Source: Thelephora terrestris
Lineage: Eukaryota > Basidiomycota > Agaricomycetes > Thelephorales > Thelephoraceae
NCBI GenBank assembly: GCA_015956445.1
Contig: WIUZ02000013.1
Span: 992,001 to 1,056,000 of the forward strand
Direction of reading: 5' to 3'
DNA length: 64,000 nt
In this document: positions 55,716-64,000 of the stretch, piece after piece
Layout: the number at the start of each line of letters is the position of its first letter
Position numbering within the stretch: the stretch's first letter is position 1
Notes under the pieces: generated by a model
Told to the model about the DNA's origin: nothing
What the model saw: only the letters and a program-made list of their open reading frames with translations
Database searches by the model: none
Program-made: the position numbers and the translations under genes

Positions 55716-58016
55716 ATGAGCTTGTCGTCACTCTTACTCGGTTCCTCAAAGTCAACGCGTGCGACGGTTGACAAAGGTCTCGACGATCTCTTCAAGTCGA
55801 GCGCGACGGTGTGTAACCAGATACGAAAACTTTACATGGAGTGATCGACCATCTGACTCTCTCTCCTCTCTGTCCCTGGTTACTCAATGGTCCACGCAAC
55901 CAACTCTCTTTGCTCTTTTGTCTTCGCTCAATCCGGAACCTGATAAAAAAACCTTACACTGGATGCGGACATATCGGTGCTCGTTCGACCTATATTCTCC
56001 TCCGTGGATATCCTTTGTTAATACGCAAGACATCAACTATCGCACTAGCGCCACACAAACCCGCGTCTCATGTCCTTCCAGAACAACCTTCGGCATCGAG
56101 CATCAAGAAACGGAAGAAGAAGGAGGATGCTGCGATCGCCACCGAGACGGAGGCTGATGCTTGTTTCGGACGGTCTATCAAAAAGCCCAAGCTCGGGTCT
56201 CATGACGGCGGTGACATCGACCCCACTCCCATAACGAAACATAAGGCGGGGAAGAAGAAAAAAACAAAAAGTGATCAGAATTCCACTACCGAGGCAGTAG
56301 GAATCAAGGAAACGTCCGAGGAGAAGGAATCCGGGAAGAACAAGAAAGGCAAGAACAAGGCTCCTGAACCCACAGTCTCTGAAGAAAAAGACGAAGACGA
56401 GGTTGGCGGGGTCGCGGAGCAGGGGCCATCATGCGACTCCGAAGAGGAGGATGGCAAATACGTCCCACCAGCTCACGAGTCTGTAGCGGAGACCTCTCGT
56501 TCTGATCCTGCTTCTTCGTCAAAGAGGAACAGAAAGTACGCCCCTTCGGACGAGACTCCTGATCAACGAGACTCGAGAACAATATTTGTCGGAAATGTGT
56601 CCTCTCAAGTCATGGCCAGCAAAGTAAGTCGGCGCACCTATCCCTCTACCTTGGAGTCTTGTAAATTCATTTCCCCCCTCTCTCTCATGTTCATAGTCTC
56701 TGGTCAAGCAATTCAAACGCCATATCTTATCATTCGTCCCCACCGCCAAAATCGAATCCGTTCGCTTTCGTTCTATCGCATTCCAAAAGCCTACCACTAA
56801 GCTGCCATCCGAGACCGACCCTGCCACATCATCCTCCAACCCACCCACACGGCCCACGAAAGATAAGGAGCCCCTACGCCAACACGATATCGATCGTATT
56901 TCCTCTTGGCGAGGCTCTAAGGGCGCTTCGACGGGCGACTCGGAGAAGAAGTATCTCACGCCTCAGGAAAAGAAGCGAGTGGCATTTATCAAGCAAGAAT
57001 TCCACGACCATGGGGACTCCGTCAATGCTTACGTAGTATTCGCACACCCGCCACCGAAGGAGACGGGAAAACCTTCAGGGACTGCGGATATAATGGACCC
57101 GTACGAAGCGGCCAAGGTTGCGGTGGAAAAATGCGATGGGTCGACCTTTGAGGGGAAGACGATCAGGGTCGACGGTGTTAGGAAAGGTGCGACTAGAGAC
57201 GCCAGTGCGGAGGGGTTAGGAGAGCCCAAGCTCTCCATCTTTGTTGGAAACCTCGACTTCGCCAGCAAGGAGGAAGATCTACGAGCGTTCTTTGAAACGC
57301 TCGTTGCGAACGAGAGAGGGGCGCGACCTCAGGTCCAGGATTCCGAAGATGCAGGCGGGACTCGGTCTTCAAGATGGGTCACCCGAGTGAGGATCGTCAA
57401 GGACAAGGACACGCAACTTGGAAAAGGCTTTGCTTATGTTCAATTTGCGGTCAGACCCTCTTCTTGTGCCGTTGTTGGCTGCCCAATGGACTGATCCTTG
57501 TGGTTTTTTTTACATCAGGATCGCGAATGTGTGGATGAGATTCTCGCACTCGAGCAAGGCAAGGTCAAGTTTGCAAAGCGGAAATTACGAGTACAGCGGT
57601 GCAAAGCTATCGCCTCAACCTCGAATCCGGCCAAAAAGAAGACCGAACAGGGGACAGTGGCGTCCCCATCTCGGAGAGGCAAATCCTCCACAGGTGGGGA
57701 GACCTCGGACCCACGTTCATCCGGTGCAACGCCCGTTCGCAGACCTACCCCTAGATCAATACCGAAAGGCGATCCAAATCTCGGCAAGGAACTCGAGCAT
57801 CTGTCGAAGGAGCAACGAAAGCAGGAAAAGGCCGCGAACGCGGAGAGGGTGGCAAGGAGACTGGCGAAGAAACAGGTTAAGGCGGCTATGACAAAGGAGA
57901 AATTGAAGCTTGGAAGAGATGGGAGAGGGAAGGAGCGGGTGAGGGTGAGGAAGAAGGTCGCAGGATCAGGTGGACCGTCGTCTGGGAAGACAAAAGCAAA
58001 GAAATCGAGGGGTTAG
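55716..58016 (+). CDS. NOP12: Nucleolar RNA-binding protein Nop12
   Basis: Model: 55716-55808, 56030-56623, 56697-57449, 57519-58016; 645 aa. It starts MSLSSLLLGSSKS with LDDLFKSSA, then has a Lys/Glu-rich charged region. RRM1 begins at RTIFVGNVSS and continues after an intron with SLVKQFKRHILSFVPTAKIE, SVRFRSIAFQKPTTKLP. RRM2 follows with LSIFVGNLDFASKEEDLRAF (RNP2) and GKGFAYVQFA (RNP1), then DRECVDEILALEQGKVKFAK. The C-terminus is very basic. Nop12 in yeast is needed for 27S pre-rRNA processing into 5.8S/25S; the domain order and FKRHILSFVP block match it well. The first intron acceptor (56029) is the least certain boundary. Some internal residues may be affected by unseen small introns, but the frame is open throughout. 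Confidence 0.92.
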
Positions 58017-58950
58017 GCCTTTATGAGGCGAAACTTGCGAAACAGAGCATGGAGTAGTGGTGTTTCTGCCGAAAACCCAATACAGCGCTCAAGATCGCTT
58101 TGTTTCGTGTGCTTTCTACCTCTCCGACTTTTGGTTTCACGTCTTTGACCGTCATGTGGCGTTACAGTACCGGACAAGGACGCCATCATCTCGCCTTTTC
58201 GATCGCTGAGCGCTGAGACTCTGAAGCCGTGGAAGATGTGAGGAAAGTTCGTGACGGGCGATCCGAACTCGAACTCAAACACAGCCATTTGGTGAAGGCC
58301 GCGTGATCGCCTAAACTCTTCGTTTTTGCAGTCCTGGAAACCGAACTTTCGACACACTTTCTGGCGCTTGGGATCACCAGGCAGTTTTCCATTCCGCCCT
58401 CTGAGCTCAGGGACTCAGAATTGGCTCTTTGTTCCTTGACGTCAGTCTCACGTCGCTAGCTAAGATATCAACTTAGGAGGCGAACTGCACCGGCGAAGTG
58501 TTTGGGCAAAAACCATCCAGGTTTTCCTATACAAGGAACACCGCTGGAAGAAGATCAATTGCGACAGGTGGGTGGATTCGTCCTGCGCTCTCGCCTTCCA
58601 CGTCGGCTCGAGCGCAGCGTAAGGTGTGCTTCGGTAATGCCGGAAGGCGTTCCAACCGAGCATACATTCAAGAGCGCATGAGGGATCCTCCGAGTGAGGT
58701 ATAATCTCCTCGCCATAGCCACAGATTCTGGCCGCTGTGATGCTAGGCCAACAAGATGACCGATTTGGCTGATGATTACGATAAGGACCCGAGGTTCACG
58801 AGCATGAGCCTTTCCTAGGTATTCGGCAGTCACCAAGCATCTGACCGAGGAACCGTGGAGTGGTCAGAAGGAGGAGCCCATCATTGGGTGGTGTTTATCT
58901 CTGCGGTTTGTTCAGAGCCTGAGTTTGGATGCTTCCGAGCCCAACGTCCA
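58017..58950. other. Spacer downstream of NOP12
   Basis: About 0.9 kb with overlapping short frames on both strands (for example 58186-58392 minus and 58498-58704 plus). None shows a domain or convincing splice set. I see no supportable gene. Confidence 0.45.
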
Positions 58951-58995
58951 TTCAGATTATATAAGAAACCAGGCGAGTCCGAAGACATCGTAGTA
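58951..58995 (+). promoter_or_regulatory. TATA-containing 45-bp element upstream of the lectin gene
   Basis: TATATAA lies at 58958-58964, about 140 bp before the lectin ATG, inside a 45-bp element repeated in inverted orientation at 49152-49196 with a mutated TATA. It is likely the lectin core promoter. Confidence 0.55.
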
Positions 58996-59105
58996 GGATC
59001 CTCGTGCTATTCATAACCGGTGCGGCACATGTTTCCAACGTGTAGAGTGATACATAACGCCATGAGCGGCACGTTGCTTCCCTCCTTATCTTACTTCCTC
59101 TTACA

Positions 59106-59761
59106 ATGTCCTGGAATTCGAGAACGAGCCTCTCATCCAACTTCCAGGACGGAGATCTCAGGCCAGGGGTCTACAGGATCCAGAACCTGTATTCTGAGAC
59201 CTACCTCGATATCCACGAACATTCAAAAGAGCTGTGTTGCCGCCCCTTCAGGGATCTAGAGCCGACGAGGGGACTCGTACGTCCACATACGCTGACCAGA
59301 GTCATCATTTCTGACGATCATCAGTGGATAATCTTGCCTTATGGGTCTGGATATGCGGTGCAGAGGGTAGGTGTGCAGACAGTTTTCTTCGGGTCCTTGC
59401 TCATTGCTCGTCGAATGACGTAAAATTCAGGTTGACCCAGGCAGACCTGAACAATACTGTACCTTCTCGAATGGATTTGGAGACGGGACCCCGCTTTGCG
59501 TCACCCCTTACCCGGTTGCTTGGAGAATCGAGGTCGCTCCAGAAGAGCAGTATAGTGGTTTTGAATATGTCCGGTCAGGCCAGGGTCCTTAAATGTACTA
59601 GAAAGTCTCACTGAATACGTGCCAGGGTTTTCTGGGGAAACACAAAGCAAGCCTGGGACCTAGATGGTGGTGACAAAGGCAACGGCAGAAAGGTTGAGTG
59701 CCCACAGATACCAAGGAACCGTGACTCTGACAAGCGTCACCGTCCAGGTCCAGTCTTATAG
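59106..59761 (+). CDS. Ricin B-type (CBM13-like) lectin domain protein
   Basis: Model: 59106-59276, 59325-59366, 59431-59573, 59626-59761; 163 aa, all phases closing. The core reads GVYRIQNLYSETYLDIHEHS, then WIILPYGSGYAVQRV, TPLCVTPYPVAWRIEV, GFEYVRVFWGNTKQAWDL and DGGDKGNGRKVE. The GxYRIxN..S.TYLD opening and the repeated W..DL..G pattern fit small agaricomycete beta-trefoil (ricin B-like) proteins. There is no signal peptide, so it would be cytosolic, as many fungal defence lectins are. Sugar-binding residues cannot be judged. It is convergent with the RBR gene. Confidence 0.78.
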
Positions 59762-60394
59762 GGATAGGTGGCACAAGGCTTGGAGGTTATGGAAACTGGT
59801 CCCTGTGACCATCGACAGGCTGCAACTTGAAGGCGCACTCACAGCATCCTTCGGAGCGAGCTCCCCCCCTTCATATGATGGGGTCACCAGCTCACCGGGA
59901 AGAGGGTGTTCGGCATAATAGGGGCAGATATCACTGACGTCACTATCGCGCGAGATGCCAAGTTGAAGATGCTTGAGGGGTTCTGGAGTCCTGTCCTATC
60001 CGTGTACAATATCTGTGTACATGCAAAATGATCGAATCCTTTACCAACAACGTGCTTTAATCTCTAGCAGACAAAGTGTCCGGTTTGATTACCCGTTCCA
60101 TTACTTGGGTCAGCCCAACATACTTGATGCCAGGGGGATTTTATACTCCCCGGTGATGTGCGTGTGCGACACGCGGTTGCCGATTGTCAATGATTATCAC
60201 TACTAAGCCACCAGTGGCGGCCATGTCGAATCCTCGTCTCCCGCCGGAAGTCCTCGACCACGTACCCTGAAGTAGCCTTTCGCTCATGTCTTGCGCCTCT
60301 GTGAGGCCGTAAAAAAGCAAGGTTAGTGAGAGACTTCACGATAGCCATTACCGGGATAACATAAGTTATAATAAATGAATCAAAAACAACCGAA
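59762..60394. other. 3' spacer between lectin and RBR genes
   Basis: Convergent 3' regions. Two forward frames (59664-59918, 59973-60206) show no domain; they may be UTR. ataagttataataaatgaat (about 60361-60380) could serve polyadenylation of the RBR gene on the minus strand side or the lectin on the plus side. Confidence 0.45.
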
Positions 60395-62445
60395 TTAGGA
60401 CATGTAGTACATAACTGTTGACACAAACAAAAAAACTAGAAACAAGTGGGTTCGTGGTCGTTGATTCCCCGAGCGAACAGACACCTCAGCAAGCCTAACT
60501 TGAGGTGCATCATCAGCCAGTTCTGGGTGTTCCTTCTGGTACTCCGCAACTGCCTTCCTCCGTGCTTCTTCGACCTAGTACGATCTAGCACAACAACAAC
60601 AAGAATGAGAGACATTTCGAACATACCTCTTCCCCATGACGTTCCTCAACGTCATCCCAAAGCACACACATACTTGCTTCTTTCGCCCCTTGACGCTGGT
60701 CGGGCAAAGCCGCGTAAACGGACGGAATGGAGGGAGGAAACATGACAAACGTTATTGTAATGGGAGTAACCAGTGATAATCTGTCGGCAAACATAGCATG
60801 AGTTTGTCTTGCAGTTCCGACAAGTCATCGCGTTGCACTACCGCATTGAGTTAGCAGACGATACAGTCATACGAAGTAGTTGAGAAGGCGAACGCCGAAG
60901 TCCTTGATGAATACTGCGTGAGGAGAGTTAGGAAAGGTGATATTACCGTGACCGACCAAGACATACCTTCATTACATTTAGGGCACTTCCGCACGAGTGC
61001 ATCCGCTAAAAAGCACAGCAGGCGAGGTTACATCATCCACAATCCACCATCCACAATTGTATTACGCACTCATAGCTTCCTCGATGGCATGACAAGCGTC
61101 GATCTTCTTGTCCTCCTCCGCCTCTTGGAACAGGGTGAGAACCCGTCCGGTTTTGTGCCAAAGACAATTACTCACCAGCACACGATTTAGGTATGTGGTC
61201 CTAGAAATATCCATCCGTGAGCCGCAATCAAGAGCCATAGCGAAAGTCTCACAGGTCTCCTGCACCAGAGGCACGTCGTGGCCTTACACTCCTCGTTCTG
61301 ACATTGGAGGAGCCTTTCGTTCGGGTTGTCTACTACGACCTTGAAGTCGCAGTGTGGACATTCCTCTAGCCCATCGAGCCCAGCTATCTCGATCTCTTTC
61401 GTCTGCTTAACCTTCTCGTACAAGGATAGTAGCTTTGGAGTGAGAAAACGCTTGAGTTCCGATTCTGGGAATGGCAGCTTGCACCCAGATTGGGACATAC
61501 AGACGATCTTGAAATCGCGCTCGGAGAGGAGGCTTGAAGCGTAGGCAATCATACATTCCTTGCAGAATAAGTGAGTGTCCGGGCATTGAATCATGTTGTG
61601 CTGTAAATGAGTTAGTTTATGGAGGAACAGTGCTATTAATGCGAAAACCTACGAAAGCAGAATCTGAGAAACAGCATTCGCATTCAAGGCAACCCCCCTC
61701 CGGCGGAACATTCAAGCCCATCACAGGGGACAGAGTCTCTCCTGATAAGCGATCCTGTCGTGTGCCCTGGAAGCTATTGAGCAACAGCCACGCTTTCTCC
61801 TTCTCAAATTCATCGTCCCGCATCTCCTTCTGCTTCCCCTTTCGTAAAGATATGCCGGGTATAATAGATACCGCGGTCCTAACGGCCCTCAAGGCGAACG
61901 GTTGTGTGGGAGATTCTATTTCTGTGGTGAGTTGGATGTGAGTTGGGGCGTATAATTCATTGTTTGAAGCGAACACGCGTCGGACGTGCGATGCTGGTAT
62001 GGTTGGGAAGTCGGTGAATAGCTGCTTCTGAACGGCAGGGCTCGACCGTCAAAACTGTGGCGGAACGATTGGAGTTCACTAAGGGAGGATCACTCACGAG
62101 AGCTAACGTCTTGTAATTCTTCCCAGTCGGCTTAGGCCTGTCCACGCTCGCAAAGCCGTTCACAGCCCCCAGTGAAGACCCCCCCAGCGTGACATCCACC
62201 CCGTCCTTCTTAGCTTGCGGGTAAGAGGAATAGTCAAACAAGTTTTGAATGACTCTTTCTACGGCTTGGTCCGCGTAAATAGGATAGAGCGCCTTGATTT
62301 GACCCATGGCGTGTTCAGGGTGAACGTCAGGAATGACCTCTCGGACGAGGGCGAGGTGCCTCGAATAAAGATCGGCGTTGCTTTCCGGTGTCGGGTCTGG
62401 ATCCTCGACTACGCGAGAGGAGAACATAGAGAGCACATAGTCCAT
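60395..62445 (-). CDS. RBR-type E3 ubiquitin ligase, RNF216/Triad3-like
   Basis: Model on the minus strand: 62445-62098, 62027-61653, 61600-61253, 61200-61176 (25 nt), 61123-61070, 61005-60967, 60913-60894 (20 nt), 60837-60751, 60695-60627, 60574-60395; 514 aa with every phase closing. The N-terminus has a CUE-like EVIPDVHPEHAMGQIKALYP. RING1 begins CLECECCFSD, then CPDTHLFCKECMIAYA. The IBR holds ECPHCDF and CQNEECKATTCLWCRR. RING2 reads VRKCPKCNEVFIKDFGCNAM, TCRNCKTNSCYVC; the Cys of GCNAMTC is at the catalytic position. C-terminal ITGYSHYNN and LWDDVEERH are also typical of RNF216. RBR ligases form a Cys-thioester with ubiquitin before transfer. Very short exons make automatic prediction difficult here. 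Confidence 0.9.
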
Positions 62446-62576
62446 TGCCGCTATGTGGACCTGGCGAGGAACGCGGGGAGAGGGTACAACTGATCAAAGC
62501 CACATGGGGAGGTGTGAGAGCGTCACGCGCTACTTCTCTACTTCGCGATCCTCCACACCAACTTTCTTCGACGACC
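62446..62576. promoter_or_regulatory. 131-bp divergent promoter (RBR ligase / Ysc84)
   Basis: Only 131 bp separate the start codons of two divergent genes, so both promoters must overlap. No TATA box is visible; the sequence is GC-rich with a pyrimidine run (ctacttctctacttcgcgatcc) before the Ysc84 ATG. Confidence 0.6.
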
Positions 62577-63652
62577 ATGCTTAACAAGTTCCGAATGGCA
62601 GCAGAGAAGGCCGGAATCCAGGCCACAGCGTTCATCAAGGAGAGTAGCAACAAGGTGGCGAACGAGTCGAGAGATTTTGTACAGGGATTCAGTCTCCCTG
62701 GAGAAGCGGAGAAAGCTGCAAAGATCCTTGAAAGTTTCCTCGGTGAATTGCGTTTATTTGTGTATTTTCCGAGGGGATTCCCGAGGCTAACCAGTCGCTC
62801 GGGATGCAGCTGATCCAAGTCATCCTGAATCTGCGCTCAACTCCATCCCGAAAGCAGTCCTACAACATGCTAGAGGTTCTTATCTCCCTTATGTCACGTA
62901 TTTGATTTTTGATCACACTCTCAACTGACTATCCTACCCCCCTCTGGTACATTCGTTACATCCTCTAGGGCTGGCTGTATTCCAAGTCATCAAAGCCGGT
63001 TTTGTATTCTCCGGCAAGGCAGGCTCAGGGCTTGTAATCGCACGACTACCAGACGGTTCATGGTCCGCGCCATCTTGTATTGCAACGGGCGGCCTCGGAT
63101 GGGGCCTTCAGATCGGAGCAGACATTACAGATTTCGTGATTGTCCTGAACAGCGAGGACTCCGTGAGGGCGTTTTCGATGGGCGGGAACATGACGATCGG
63201 AGGGAATATCTCTGCCACAGCTGGACCAATTGGAACTGGAGGAGCGGTCCAATCAAGTTTGGCCCACCCGGCCCCGATGTTTTCGTACTCGAAATCTAAA
63301 GGTACGTGTTTAATAATACCAGGCTCCGGCACCTGGTAACCCCGTGGTAATTTTGGAACTTTGTGCTTGGTTTCTAGGTCTCTTTGCCGGACTATCGTTG
63401 GAAGGAACCGTGCTTGTTGAGAGGAAGGACGCAAATCGAGACTTCTACGGATCCCCCGTACCGGCTCGGGATATCCTTAGTGGACGGGTTCCGCCACCAG
63501 AGGTAGCATCACGATTGTATGAGGTTATTGAAGCTGCTGAGGGTATCGACGAGACCGGTGTTCCCGACACATCGTATGTTCCGACAGCAACCGGTGATCA
63601 CATCGAGGTCGGGGGAGGACGAACCGTGTTCGATGTCGAGGGCCATCAGTAA
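62577..63652 (+). CDS. Ysc84 (SYLF) domain lipid/actin-binding protein
   Basis: Model: 62577-62742, 62810-62875, 62969-63301, 63378-63652; 279 aa. The protein starts MLNKFRMAAEKAGIQATAF; the SYLF domain follows with SIPKAVLQHARGLAVFQVIK, AGFVFSGKAGSGLVIARLPD, APSCIATGGLGWGLQIGADI, TDFVIVLNSEDSVRAF and GLFAGLSLEGTVLVERKDAN. In Ysc84/SH3YL1 this domain binds phosphoinositides and bundles actin at endocytic sites. The C-terminal 60 residues are Pro/Gly/Thr-rich and there is no SH3 domain, which some fungal family members also lack. Protein length fits the SYLF-only form. Confidence 0.92.
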
Positions 63653-64000
63653 AACATCCCCGAGGGCTCCTTTACCTAGTTGTATGTATCGGATCTTCTC
63701 AGTTTACCTTGGAGACGCATCCACACCGTTCCGCTTTGTTGCTATCTCTATTCCTTCAAAGTTTCCCCCTCCAGTCCCCACTTTCATCGCCTAACTCTTC
63801 TCCTCGAGTATCAAAGCCCTATCTCCTTTTGGTCTCCTGCTGTACCCACTGTATACAATCAAACTTTTCGCGGTTCCCCTGATGAGATTACATCTGCATT
63901 TAATGATAACCCGCGTTAACGGTAACCGCAAAGCCTAAAGCCGCAGATGAGGCACGTGACCACTCGGGGGAACGAAACGGCACTGCAGTGAGATGATATA
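63653..64000. other. Downstream region to window end
   Basis: 3' flank of the Ysc84 gene; C+T-rich with short frames and no recognisable gene. Confidence 0.5.

Noticed and set aside
1-64000. CRISPR arrays, bacterial operons, retroviral or LTR-type elements, Polinton-like elements
   Set aside because: None seen: no regular short repeats with spacers, no reverse transcriptase, integrase or capsid-like coding blocks, no long terminal repeat pairs.

Overview
The window is eukaryotic and fungal. Genes are cut by introns of about 50-70 bp with GT..AG ends, spacing is tight, and the gene content (NB-ARC/TPR receptors, F-box and MYND families, CBM13-type lectin, Ppc89/Cep57-like spindle pole protein, NOP12, RNF216-like RBR ligase, Ysc84 protein) fits an Agaricomycete basidiomycete. 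No bacterial, CRISPR, rRNA or confident tRNA signal was seen. All exon models below were built by eye from splice consensus, reading frame and comparison between copies.

Positions 1-49,000 are an accessory region made of decayed tandem duplications. The repeated unit is [promoter block] - [NLR gene] - [dead cytochrome P450] - [dead 3' part of an RBM25/PWI-type splicing factor gene]. Five units can be traced: U0 (983-4672, only the NLR 3' end left, beside the 5' end of a Tnp2/CACTA-type transposase gene), U1 (6946-14085, NLR-1), U2 (14085-17735, NLR missing), U3 (17735-23935, NLR-2) and U4 (32930-39905, NLR-3). Three NLR genes (7693-10611, 18557-21476, 33819-36739) are intact over seven exons. 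Every P450 and PWI copy is broken. U3 and U4, each with a downstream F-box gene, form a segmental duplication of about 8.5-9 kb (17735-26169 and 32930-42128). Five intact F-box genes of 443-452 codons share a tiny first exon of 13 or 19 nt.

Pieces of housekeeping genes are scattered through the same region: a SERCA-type Ca2+-ATPase with introns (4822-6815), chorismate mutase (28720-29570, plus two small exon copies near 28,050 and 44,970) and a GH37 trehalase (29595-30802). All are non-functional copies.

From about 49.5 kb to the end the sequence is ordinary single-copy chromosome: Ppc89/Cep57-like protein (-), tail-anchored RING protein (-), NOP12 (+), CBM13-type lectin (+), RNF216-like RBR ligase (-) and a Ysc84 protein (+) that shares a 131-bp divergent promoter with the RBR gene.

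The most interesting signal is that the three NLR paralogs are nearly identical over the N-terminus and NB-ARC but differ in clusters of amino-acid-changing substitutions in the TPR repeats, while the linked passenger genes have decayed. This looks like a fungal NLR array diversifying its recognition surface, interleaved with an expanding F-box family.
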